A DNA stretch of 64,000 nt from Fibrobacter sp. UWR3 (GTDB lineage: Bacteria; Fibrobacterota; Fibrobacteria; Fibrobacterales; Fibrobacteraceae). The notes under the pieces are model-generated. The model searched no databases and was not told the DNA's origin. It worked only from the letters and a program-made list of their open reading frames with translations. The translations under genes and the position numbers were made by a program. The stretch's first letter is position 1, and every line of letters begins with the position of its first letter. Below are positions 1 through 7,648 of the stretch, piece after piece. The stretch is from contig NZ_FRCW01000007.1 in the NCBI RefSeq assembly GCF_900143055.1, positions 124,001 through 188,000 of the forward strand. The letters are read 5' to 3'.

Positions 1-2013
1 CCAACCTTCTGGGCAAACCCCGCGCACAGGGGATTTCGGCGAACACTCCACTCCGTAGCCACATCCCTTGCCGTCCGTACTCCATGTGCCAGCACTGTCC
101 ATGGCGGCACTCCACAAGTAAAATCGTCCAAATTTTGCGCAAGACGTTTCATTATCGTCATAGCAGAAACTACTTGAGTCTAGTTCATCTGTAGGCTGCA
201 AATGGGCATAGTTCAGGTTCTGCGCCATCCACACCTGGCCACCGATTTTCACGGTTTTATAAACTTTGCCATCGCGTTCATCCACCAACTCGCCATATTC
301 GCAATTGTCTTCGGTTTTAGTCTTGCACTCCGTTGCCCAAGCTTCCGAACTGGGTTCTTCGCTGCTGGATGACGGAGTAACTTCGTCATCATCCTTTAGG
401 CAACGGACACTATACTCGTCGTACTTCGCGGAGAAGCCTAGACGCGCAATGTCGCTGTCGTAGTCAAAGGCCGCGCAGTACGCATTGCGCCAATCGTCTT
501 GGTCGGAAGTCCAAAAGTGCGCGTCCTCGCCCCTGTCGTTGAAATTTCTAGTATAGTACCCGTAGCCGGCAGGGAACACTGAGAAACCGAACGCATCTAT
601 GCCATTGCCATCTCTCGTCCAGCCGGATGTTGATTTGAGAACCTTGCCCGTAGTCGATGAATCACCGACTGCAGCGAATAGGGTGCTCCACTCCTTTCTT
701 GTCGGCAAGTGCCAACCTTCAGGGCAAACTCCGTGAACAGGAGGCGCCGGCGAGCAGTTTTTTTGATATCCGCAACCTATGCCGTTCGTACCCCATTTGC
801 CCACACTGTCCATGGCTGAACTCCATATATATAGGCGACCGTACTCGGAGCATCTGTAGAGGCTATCTTCGCCATAGCAATAGCTATGCCTAGTTTGGTA
901 ATTGAGATTTTCCGCCATCCACCATTGGTCACCAATCTTCACCGTCTTGTAAACTTGACCGTCGCGCTCGTCGACCAACTCGCCATATTCGCAATTGTCT
1001 TCGGTTTCTGACTTACAACCAATTTTTGAACTAGAAGACTGTTCCGAACTTGATGACTCCACCGAACTACTCGACTTTGCACTGCTGCTGGATACCGGAG
1101 GAACCTTGTCTTCATCCATGATGCAGCGGACAGAGTACCCGAGTTCCATATCATGCGTAGTATATGCCGCTCCATTACTTGAATAAGTGAAATAAAAGCA
1201 GGGGGCGTAACCAGCCAAGGAAACAGGTACAGAAAAAGCCCAAAACCGTGCTTCGGTCCCCATTTCGTAACCCACATGTCTTCCGTGTGTAGGGCGATAG
1301 CCGCTCGCCAAAATCGAAAAACCAGTTGAATTGGTTCTGGTGATACCTTTATAAGTTGTCCATGAGCCTGTTGCCTTAAGAGCTTTTCCTGCACCACCTT
1401 GGCCGCCAACTTCTGGTGAATAAATCAGCGTTTCCCATTCTTCGGTCGTAGGCAAGTGCCAGTCGGTAGGGCAAGCACCTCGTATATGGCTAGGATAAGG
1501 GCAACCCTCTCTACCATATGTACATCCGCCTTCTCCTTTGCCCAATGCTGCGGACCACATATATAGGCGACCATGAACATCGCAACTAGATTTACTATCT
1601 CCATAGCAAAAACTGTTTTCTACTTCGAAGTTCAGGTTCTCCGCCATCCACACTTGGTCACCAATTCTCACGGTCTTGTAAACTTTACCGTCGCGCTCGT
1701 CGACGAATTCACCATAATCAATATCAGGGTTCAAATACTCCCATGCGCTTCTCCTACTCGAAGAACTGCCGCTTGATTTTACACTGCTGCTACTCGACTT
1801 TACGCTAGAACTGGATGGATTCCCTCCGCTTTGTTCCGAGGATGACTGCACAACAGATGAAGATGTTTCAGTCGAAGAGTCATCGCCCGGGCGCGAGGTG
1901 AAACTGCTTTCGTCGTCACCACAGGCAACGAGGAAAAGAAGCAGGCTAGTAATTGCTATGGATCCTATCGCGCTTCGCGCTCCAGGATGACACTTCCTAA
2001 ACACGCACATCAT
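1..2013 (-). CDS. Multi-domain FISUMP surface lipoprotein, 3' end outside window
   Basis: The frame is open from the ATG at 2013 to the window edge, so at least 671 residues are present and the C-terminus is missing. A strong Shine-Dalgarno sequence (AAGGAG) precedes the start. The hydrophobic segment ends in a lipobox (FLVAC) followed by GDDES, which implies a lipoprotein. After a Ser-rich linker come three FISUMP domains, starting near residues 93, 334 and 568. Each has a DERDGKVYKTV strand, the WMAENLN or WMAQNLN motif, cysteine pairs and CP.[GD]WHLPT; the first two also end in SVRC(I/L)(M/K)D. FISUMP domains are abundant in Fibrobacter exported proteins and their function is unknown. The n-region of the signal peptide is made of a dispersed palindromic repeat, which is unusual. 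Lipoprotein and family assignment are secure; biochemical role is not known. Confidence 0.85.
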   Translation of the reverse strand, partial: MMCVFRKCHPGARSAIGSIAITSLLLFLVACGDDESSFTSRPGDDSSTETSSSVVQSSSEQSGGNPSSSSVKSSSSSVKSSGSSSSRRSAWEYLNPDIDYGEFVDERDGKVYKTVRIGDQVWMAENLNFEVENSFCYGDSKSSCDVHGRLYMWSAALGKGEGGCTYGREGCPYPSHIRGACPTDWHLPTTEEWETLIYSPEVGGQGGAGKALKATGSWTTYKGITRTNSTGFSILASGYRPTHGRHVGYEMGTEARFWAFSVPVSLAGYAPCFYFTYSSNGAAYTTHDMELGYSVRCIMDEDKVPPVSSSSAKSSSSVESSSSEQSSSSKIGCKSETEDNCEYGELVDERDGQVYKTVKIGDQWWMAENLNYQTRHSYCYGEDSLYRCSEYGRLYIWSSAMDSVGKWGTNGIGCGYQKNCSPAPPVHGVCPEGWHLPTRKEWSTLFAAVGDSSTTGKVLKSTSGWTRDGNGIDAFGFSVFPAGYGYYTRNFNDRGEDAHFWTSDQDDWRNAYCAAFDYDSDIARLGFSAKYDEYSVRCLKDDDEVTPSSSSEEPSSEAWATECKTKTEDNCEYGELVDERDGKVYKTVKIGGQVWMAQNLNYAHLQPTDELDSSSFCYDDNETSCAKFGRFYLWSAAMDSAGTWSTDGKGCGYGVECSPKSPVRGVCPEGW
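1960..1991. repeat. Dispersed palindromic repeat inside a signal-peptide coding region
   Basis: This 32-base element has a GCGC-GAA-GCGC hairpin core and matches, with a few substitutions, the intergenic element at 50319-50350. Here it lies within the first 20 codons of the FISUMP lipoprotein and encodes the residues CHPGARSAIGS just before the hydrophobic core. Confidence 0.7.
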
Positions 2014-2069
2014 CAGTTCTCCTTTCCCCAATACATCCAAACCTAAAATCCATCAACTCAAGTGAAGTG

Positions 2070-2405
2070 TCAGGGTCTTGCACAAGGGAAAAACATATCG
2101 AAATCGCGCTGTATTTGCTCCCCGGTGGATCTGTAGAAATTATCCCCAAGGTAGTAGTCACAGATGGTTTCTCTCATTCGCGTAAATTCTTTGAGACTAT
2201 GCTTACCACGCTGAGCCTCAATCGTAAGGTCGATTAGTTCCAGTGCCCTAAAAATAGCCCTTTCAACTTGGTTCTGGTTTCCTTTAGCCTTCCAACGGTT
2301 CGCACGCGAAATCTCGCTGCCGATATTCAGCATCTGCATCGACAATGGCATTTTTGCCCATCGTCCCGCTGCAAGTTCCTTATGTTGAGCATTCTCTACT
2401 TGCAT
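2070..2405 (-). CDS. Conserved hypothetical protein, partner of DUF5674 gene
   Basis: This 111-residue soluble, mostly helical protein contains the segment NIGSEISRANRWKAKGN and then RALELIDLTIEA. That pattern recalls a widespread small protein family of unknown function. It starts inside the end of the upstream DUF5674 gene (10-base overlap), so the two are translationally coupled. A two-gene cassette of small proteins like this could be a toxin-antitoxin or nucleic-acid-linked pair, but no catalytic motif is visible and this is only a guess. Start chosen from the overlap. Confidence 0.65.
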   Translation of the reverse strand: MQVENAQHKELAAGRWAKMPLSMQMLNIGSEISRANRWKAKGNQNQVERAIFRALELIDLTIEAQRGKHSLKEFTRMRETICDYYLGDNFYRSTGEQIQRDFDMFFPCARP

Positions 2406-2734
2406 AAGGAATAGATTATATTCTTGATTTTTTCTTGGGTGGCAGGGTTTTCGACGCCACGGCTACGATTACCCTGATTAGGACGAATATTAATCAACGA
2501 ATCAAATTCAAGGAAGTCTTCCCCTTCCATTTCTGGATAAAGGTTGAAGCCCCAAAGATCTCCTTGTTTGGACCCTTCTTGCAAAAGAAGGGTTTCCAAG
2601 TCGGCATGCATTTCCGCGTCCAAAGCAATTTTTCTTTTGGAAATATCAACAACGCCCTTGACCATATCGCCAAAGTAATGTGTCTGCAGTTCCAACAGAA
2701 TTTTCTTGTCAAACGGTTCAGAATAGATTACCAT
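2396..2734 (-). CDS. DUF5674 family protein
   Basis: This 112-residue protein matches my memory of DUF5674: a VKGVVDI strand, the acidic DAEMHADLE segment, LLLQEGSKQGDLWGFNLYPE, then EFDSLINIRPNQGNRSRGVE. The family is short and uncharacterised, and this copy is full length. The ATG at 2734 is preferred over a TTG at 2743 because a TATAAT box (2748-2743, minus strand) ends 8 nt before it, which would give a leaderless or nearly leaderless message. It is followed by the overlapping 111-residue gene. Confidence 0.75.
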   Translation of the reverse strand: MVIYSEPFDKKILLELQTHYFGDMVKGVVDISKRKIALDAEMHADLETLLLQEGSKQGDLWGFNLYPEMEGEDFLEFDSLINIRPNQGNRSRGVENPATQEKIKNIIYSLCK

Positions 2735-2781
2735 ACAACACAATTATAACAATAAAAGATTTGGTTCGTCGGTAAAAGACT

Positions 2782-4686
2782 TTAGAACATCACCCTGTAG
2801 CGGATAAGTTTCTCGTGACGGCGACCCTTCAAGTCGCGGTAGCCCTTGCCCAGCGCACGCACGTTACCCGCACGGAGGGTACGTTCGTCGCGGGTATCAA
2901 TGCGGCGGATTGCATCCGTCGAATCCTTCACGCCTTCGTCGAACTTGATGTTGCCGAGGAGCGTTTCGCCGCCTAGGCCTTCCGCCGTCAGGTAGAAGTC
3001 CTGCACTCCCTTGAGTTCCGGCATGTTGGAGCAGCGCACGTCAATCCACTTGCTCGCATCGCCTGCCGAGGGGAGTTCGCATTTTGAAATCACGTCGCCC
3101 TTCTTGCTTTCCTTACGCAGCGAAAGCGTACCGCCGGCTCCGTTCTTCACCTGCACAAGTACGCCTGGGCCCACGATGGAATCAGTAATCACGTTCTCGA
3201 AAATCGCATAGCCGCCGTCCTTGATGGCGAACTCGTCATCAGCCGTCAAACGCACGCGGATGCCGTTGTCAAAGCCGTTCGCCGGAATCGTATCGCGGAT
3301 AATGCGCAAGAAGTCGAGGCGGTCAAGTTCCGCATAGTGCTTGCCCTTCGTAATCTCGATGAAGTTCGAACCGCGCTTGAGTTTCGTGGGAATGTACACC
3401 ACCGACTTCTCGGGGAATGCGCTCCACGCGCCCGTCAGCGGCAGTTGCACTTCCTGGTTCTTGCCGTTGATGCTCACGAAGTGCGAACTTCCGTTCGCGC
3501 CGTCTTCGGTCCAGTTGTTATCGTAGCGGTAGCGAATCAGGTAGTCGCCCGCCTGCGGGATAATCATCGGCAGGCGAATCTTGCTGTCTTCGTAGTTGAT
3601 GTAGGCGCAGAACTCGCCGTTCGATGCATCGGAGCTACTCGAAATATCCACGTGCGTCAAGGCGCCATGTTCCGCCTCGGCGCTCAGGTAACGCCCGAGG
3701 AAGGGCTGCCCCAGTTCCGGCCAGCCGTCGTCGGTATAAACGATGTCGCGAACTTGTATGTAAGAATTTCCGCCGTCGTTCTTGTCGTAGTAATGGTTCA
3801 CGAAACGCTGGCGGTTCACGTCCTGGAACGCCTCGCCGCCCGCAGGCCCGTAGTAGCGCCCGTAACGGCTCAACAGAATCGTGCCGCCGCCATTCAGGAG
3901 AGCCTTGCCGCTGCGGTCCACGTATCCGCCGTCGATGCGGTTGGAGCGCCCGACCGTCGTCTTGTAGGAATTGTTCTCGAGGTCGGCACCCTTCTTGCAG
4001 CAGTTGTCCCACGCCGTAAACAGGTAGTAGTAGCCGTCGTGCTCGATGAGGCTTGCGCCCTCGATGCCCGAACCGCCGCGGTTTGCGATGTTCTGCATCT
4101 TTGCACCGTCTTTCACCTTGCCTGTTTCTTCGTCCAGTTCAAGAATGTGGATGCCCGTGCCCCACGAACCGAACGCCATCCAGACCTTGCCATCGTTGTC
4201 CTTGAGCACCGCCGCGTCAATCGCGTTGTAGGCATCGCTCTTGACCGTGTGAATCACCTCGCCCATGTCCGTCCAGCCGTAGCCGGGTTTTGTCGGGTCG
4301 ATTTCCTTGCTCGCCATGAACCCCATGCCCGACGAACGGATGCCCATCTCGGAGCCGCAATAGTACATGCGGTATTCCCCGCCGATGTAATGAATGTCCG
4401 GCGCCCAGATGTCAATCATGTTCGGCGCATACTTGTAAAGCCACTTCGAAAATTCCGGCATGGCGGGCTCGCCGTTCTTCCAGTTCAGCGCATCCTCGGA
4501 AAACTGCATGAGCATGTGGTTGTCCGTCGTGGCAAGCGCATAGCCGTCCTCGTAACGGATGATGTCCGGGTCATGCCCCGCCCAGCGCGTCTCCTTCGCG
4601 TACCAGTCGGCCGCAAAAGCCGAATAAGCCAAAGTAAGCATTGCCGCAGTCGTTACGACAGACGCCTTGCCAATCCCGAATTTCAT
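2782..4686 (-). CDS. Secreted GH43 arabinanase-like enzyme with carbohydrate-binding domain
   Basis: This 634-residue protein starts at the ATG at 4686, which follows GCGAGGAAAA; an upstream ATG at 4716 is less likely. A signal peptide is predicted to be cut after AYSAFA. The five-bladed GH43 domain covers roughly residues 20-330. Its three acidic residues lie in GHDPD (base), NAIDAAV (pKa modulator) and GIEGASLI (acid). The WAPDI and GPAGGEAF motifs fit endo-1,5-alpha-arabinanase or arabinofuranosidase. Residues about 335-480 form a CBM6/CBM35-like beta-sandwich, followed by a second beta-rich module and a basic tail ending in IRYRVMF that is shared with the enzyme at 5448-7472. Such basic terminal domains are known in F. 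succinogenes polysaccharidases. Likely role: cleavage of pectic arabinan outside the cell or at its surface. The exact substrate cannot be read from the sequence. Confidence 0.88.
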   Translation of the reverse strand: MKFGIGKASVVTTAAMLTLAYSAFAADWYAKETRWAGHDPDIIRYEDGYALATTDNHMLMQFSEDALNWKNGEPAMPEFSKWLYKYAPNMIDIWAPDIHYIGGEYRMYYCGSEMGIRSSGMGFMASKEIDPTKPGYGWTDMGEVIHTVKSDAYNAIDAAVLKDNDGKVWMAFGSWGTGIHILELDEETGKVKDGAKMQNIANRGGSGIEGASLIEHDGYYYLFTAWDNCCKKGADLENNSYKTTVGRSNRIDGGYVDRSGKALLNGGGTILLSRYGRYYGPAGGEAFQDVNRQRFVNHYYDKNDGGNSYIQVRDIVYTDDGWPELGQPFLGRYLSAEAEHGALTHVDISSSSDASNGEFCAYINYEDSKIRLPMIIPQAGDYLIRYRYDNNWTEDGANGSSHFVSINGKNQEVQLPLTGAWSAFPEKSVVYIPTKLKRGSNFIEITKGKHYAELDRLDFLRIIRDTIPANGFDNGIRVRLTADDEFAIKDGGYAIFENVITDSIVGPGVLVQVKNGAGGTLSLRKESKKGDVISKCELPSAGDASKWIDVRCSNMPELKGVQDFYLTAEGLGGETLLGNIKFDEGVKDSTDAIRRIDTRDERTLRAGNVRALGKGYRDLKGRRHEKLIRYRVMF

Positions 4687-4853
4687 TTTTCCTCGCTTTA
4701 CCCATACACCACTCACTAAATTTATACTCCCCTAAGCCTTTCGTCAACCATCCAACAATCCAATACCATTGATTTTTTCGCAATAAGAAACAGCGTTTTT
4801 CAGCATCCAACCGCTTGCGAACCCGCATAAATAAAGGTATATTCAGAAGGCAG

Positions 4854-4887
4854 TCTTATAAGGGCTCTTTATGAGTCGAGGTAAAAC
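4854..4887. repeat. 34-base start-region repeat, copy A
   Basis: This copy matches 5270-5303 at 32 of 34 positions. It covers a possible ribosome-binding stretch (AAGGG), the ATG and the first codons (MSRGKT). Confidence 0.7.
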
Positions 4888-4966
4888 TTACAACTCGTTC
4901 GATTCTCGTGAGGTGGCCGAAGCTTTTGCAAATGAAATTTTGAAAGATATAGAGGAATGGAAATAA
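4871..4966 (+). CDS. Small protein beginning MSRGKT, 31 residues
   Basis: A short frame runs from ATG (4871) to TAA (4966), abutting the ATG of the membrane protein at 4967. The protein has an acidic C-terminal half (REVAEAFANEILKDIEEW). Support for translation comes from AAGGG 7 nt upstream, direct coupling to the next gene, and the duplication of its start region in front of the ORF at 5287. Function unknown. It could act as a leader peptide controlling the downstream gene. Confidence 0.5.
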   Translation: MSRGKTYNSFDSREVAEAFANEILKDIEEWK

Positions 4967-5260
4967 ATGAAGAAGAAAAAAATCATAATAAGACTTTTGA
5001 TAGCTTTGTTGTGTGCGATTATTTTTGCGTTGTTGGTTCCTTACGTTTACGGAGAAAGATTTACGCATTGTCGCTGGGGAATGGCTTTTTTATTTTGGAT
5101 GTTTTGTTCTGCTATTGCAATATCTCCTGAAATCACGATAATTCCCATGAATTTAATAGAGAAAAAGAAACGGGAACAAACATTTGATGAAATTCTTTCT
5201 GGTAAAGAGGAGCCTAAAGAGGAGGAAGACTTTGATTCACTAATTTCCAAGAAGAAATGA
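4967..5260 (+). CDS. Small membrane protein, unknown function
   Basis: This 97-residue protein has a Lys-rich start (MKKKKIIIR), a hydrophobic segment (residues about 8-25), a second one (about 38-60), and a charged C-terminal tail ending in KKK. That suggests an inner-membrane hairpin with a cytosolic tail. The region is AT-rich compared with the flanking GH43 genes and its codon use differs, hinting at transfer. It is directly coupled to the 31-residue ORF. No family recognised. Confidence 0.6.
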   Translation: MKKKKIIIRLLIALLCAIIFALLVPYVYGERFTHCRWGMAFLFWMFCSAIAISPEITIIPMNLIEKKKREQTFDEILSGKEEPKEEEDFDSLISKKK

Positions 5261-5269
5261 GATTTGTTA

Positions 5270-5303
5270 TCTTATAGGGGCTCTTTATGAGCCGAGGTAA
5301 AAC
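5270..5303. repeat. 34-base start-region repeat, copy B
   Basis: Second copy of the element at 4854-4887. It again places a GGGG-containing ribosome-binding stretch and the codons for MSRGKT at the start of an ORF. Confidence 0.7.
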
Positions 5304-5451
5304 ATCCGAAGGCTATATTGCTCTAAATACACCAAGCCATGTAAAACGGAACCTTCATTACCCCGCCTTCAACCGAAAAATGTATCGGGTGAATTATGAA
5401 ACACCCGAACATAAGAAAAACGATAAGTCGTTTTTTTTAATAAGCCCTTAG
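5287..5451 (+). CDS. Small basic protein beginning MSRGKT, 54 residues
   Basis: The frame from ATG 5287 to TAG 5451 encodes a basic protein (KRNLHYPAFNRKMYRV) that ends converging on, and overlapping by 4 bases, the 3' end of the GH43 gene at 5448-7472. After the six shared N-terminal residues it bears no resemblance to the 31-residue ORF, so the shared part behaves like a mobile or duplicated start cassette. Function unknown; expression uncertain. Confidence 0.45.
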   Translation: MSRGKTSEGYIALNTPSHVKRNLHYPAFNRKMYRVNYETPEHKKNDKSFFLISP

Positions 5452-7472
5452 AACATCACCCTGTAGCGAATCTGCTTGTCGAAGCTACGGCCCTTGAGGT
5501 CGCGGTAGGCCTTGCGGGCGGGCACCTGCAAATCGTGGCGGACTGCGCGCGGGGCAATCGCGGTCGTTCCGCTGCTGGAACTAGACTGCGGTTCAGCGGT
5601 CCCTGAGCTGGTCGAAGGGTCGCTGGAGCTGGAAACCGGGTCGCCACACGGTGCTTGGTTGCAGACAACCTGCATCGGCTCAAAGATGAGATTCCCGAGA
5701 ATCGCCTCGCCGGAAATTCCCGATGCCGTCAGGTACAGGTCCTTGATGCCGCGCAGGCCCATATCGCCCGAGCATTTCGCCGCAGACCAGCCGCCATCCA
5801 TGAGAGATCTATTTGACAGGTCACATGTGAAGACCGCAGTCCCGTCCTTCTTGCCGTCGCGAATCACGATCTTACCCGACGAAGCATTTTTCACCTGAAG
5901 GAAAACATTGCCGATATCCTTGAGCGAATCCAGCACCACGTTCTCGAAAATCGCGTAACCGCCGTCCTTGATGGCGAACTCGTCGTCCTTCGTGAGACGC
6001 ACGCGGATGCCGTTGTCAAAGCCGTTCGCCGGAATCGTATCGCGGATAATGCGCAAGAAGTCAATGCGGTCGAGTTCCGCGAAATTACCGTTAGGCGAAG
6101 GCTCGATTTCGATGAAGTTGCCACCGCGCTTGAGTTTCGCGGGCACCATCACGACGGAGTTTTCGGGGAAAGTGCCCCAGGAACCTGTGGGCGGGAGCGT
6201 CACCGTCTGCGACTTGCCATTCACCGTCACCTTGTGCGTCGCGGCCGCATCGCCACCGTTCGCGTAGCGGTAACGCAGCAGGTAATCACCCGCCTGCATA
6301 ATGTTCATCGGCAGGCGAATCTTGGAGCCCTCGGTATTCACGTACGCGAGGTATTCCCCGTTCGAGGCCGTATTGCTGCGGGTAATCGCGAGGTCGCCCG
6401 AAACAGCGCGGGTTAGCACGCCATGCTCGACTTCGGCGCTCAAATAACGCCCGAGGAAGGGCTGTCCCATCTCAACCCAGTTATCCTCGGTGAAGACAAT
6501 ATCACGTATATGAATGTGATTGTACTTGTCTCCGTTCAAGTCGTAGTAGTGGTGCACAAATCGCACGCGGTTCAGGTCTTGGAAGGCCTCGCCGCCGCCC
6601 GGCCCCACGTAGCGTCCGTAGCGTTCCAACAGAATCGTGCCGCCGCCGTTCGCCATGGTGTAACCGGCGCGGTCCTTGTACGGGCCAGTTACTTTGTCTG
6701 CACGGCCGTAAGCCGTCTTGTACGTTGTCTGCTCGATGTTTGCGCCCTGCTGGCAGCACTTGTCCCATGCGGTGAACAGGAAATACTGCCCGCCATGCTC
6801 AATCAGGCTCGGGCCTTCTTCGGCGCCGCCGCTCGCGCTGCTGGTACGGCGCGCAATGTTGTAGACCGTCTTGTCGTCGCTCGCCTGGTAGCCTGTCGTT
6901 GCATCTAACTTAATCAGCTGAATGCCCAACCCGAACGAACCGAAAGCCATCCAGTAATTGCCCTCGGTGTCACGCACAACGTCGGCATCGATGGCATTGT
7001 ACTTGTCGCTAGTCGTCGTGTGGAAAACGTGGCCGTGGTCGGTCCAGCCGTAGCCCGATGTGCCCGGCATAATGGACTTTGTGGACTGGTAGCCGATTGC
7101 CGAAGAACGCTTGCCAAAGACGGACACGCAGTAATACACGCGGTACTCGCCGTTCATGTAGAAAACGTCGGGAGCCCAGATGCCTTCGGTGCCCGGAGCG
7201 TAAGTGTAGGCCCACTGCGGAATGGCGCTCACGGTCGACTTGTGGTCGCGCCAGGTGTATGCGTCTTCGGATGTCCAGAGCTGCAGATTGTTGTTGGTGC
7301 TCATGAGGGCGTAGCCGTCCTCGAACCGTACCATGCTCGGGTCGTGACCGGGTTGCAAATTATCCTTCGCATACCAGTCGGCAGCGGAGGAAACCGACAC
7401 TCCAAACGCAAGCCCAAGGCCAACACGCCCGAACATAGCACGCACGCCGAAGCGTGATCCCATACCAAACAT
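5448..7472 (-). CDS. Secreted GH43 arabinanase-like enzyme with CBM, paralogue of 2782-4686
   Basis: This 674-residue paralogue of the neighbouring GH43 has the same order: signal peptide (cleavage after VSSA), GH43 blades, CBM6/35-like domain, beta-rich module and basic tail (IRYRVMF). Catalytic acidic residues are in GHDPS, NAIDADV and EEGPSLI. Compared with its partner it carries an extra Ser-rich linker after CGDPV. Part of that linker (DPSTSSGTAEPQ) is encoded by a dispersed repeat at 5601-5619. The start at 7472 follows AAAGGGAGC, and a textbook sigma-70 promoter lies upstream. Expected role: extracellular arabinan side-chain or backbone hydrolysis. Sequence drift from the paralogue suggests a different chain specificity rather than simple redundancy. 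Confidence 0.88.
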   Translation of the reverse strand: MFGMGSRFGVRAMFGRVGLGLAFGVSVSSAADWYAKDNLQPGHDPSMVRFEDGYALMSTNNNLQLWTSEDAYTWRDHKSTVSAIPQWAYTYAPGTEGIWAPDVFYMNGEYRVYYCVSVFGKRSSAIGYQSTKSIMPGTSGYGWTDHGHVFHTTTSDKYNAIDADVVRDTEGNYWMAFGSFGLGIQLIKLDATTGYQASDDKTVYNIARRTSSASGGAEEGPSLIEHGGQYFLFTAWDKCCQQGANIEQTTYKTAYGRADKVTGPYKDRAGYTMANGGGTILLERYGRYVGPGGGEAFQDLNRVRFVHHYYDLNGDKYNHIHIRDIVFTEDNWVEMGQPFLGRYLSAEVEHGVLTRAVSGDLAITRSNTASNGEYLAYVNTEGSKIRLPMNIMQAGDYLLRYRYANGGDAAATHKVTVNGKSQTVTLPPTGSWGTFPENSVVMVPAKLKRGGNFIEIEPSPNGNFAELDRIDFLRIIRDTIPANGFDNGIRVRLTKDDEFAIKDGGYAIFENVVLDSLKDIGNVFLQVKNASSGKIVIRDGKKDGTAVFTCDLSNRSLMDGGWSAAKCSGDMGLRGIKDLYLTASGISGEAILGNLIFEPMQVVCNQAPCGDPVSSSSDPSTSSGTAEPQSSSSSGTTAIAPRAVRHDLQVPARKAYRDLKGRSFDKQIRYRVMF
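5601..5619. repeat. Dispersed repeat (CCTGAGCTGGTCGAAGG type) in GH43 linker
   Basis: The same family occurs at 26805-26829, 26863-26886 and 27142-27166. Here it supplies in-frame linker codons (STSSGT). Confidence 0.6.
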
Positions 7473-7504
7473 AAACTGCTCCCTTTCCGAGGTTTACACG
7501 CAGT

Positions 7505-7533
7505 AATATATATTAATTGAGAACCGTAGTCAA
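7505..7533 (-). promoter_or_regulatory. Sigma-70-type promoter for the GH43 gene
   Basis: Read on the minus strand there is TTGACT (7533-7528), a 17-base spacer, and TATATT (7510-7505). Transcription would start about 25 nt before the ATG at 7472. Confidence 0.7.
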
Positions 7534-7648
7534 CATATTTTTGCTTTAAAAGTCTACATAATTGTGCAGAAATACACTGTTGAACAATATGTCAGCGTTG
7601 TTTATGTAATAAAAAGTCTACGTTTGACTTGTTTTTTATATTTTAGCC

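Noticed and set aside
3337-4719. 460-residue open frame antisense to the GH43 gene
   Set aside because: It lies wholly opposite a gene with clear catalytic motifs. Its Arg/Val/Ala-rich sequence is a by-product of GC-rich third positions.
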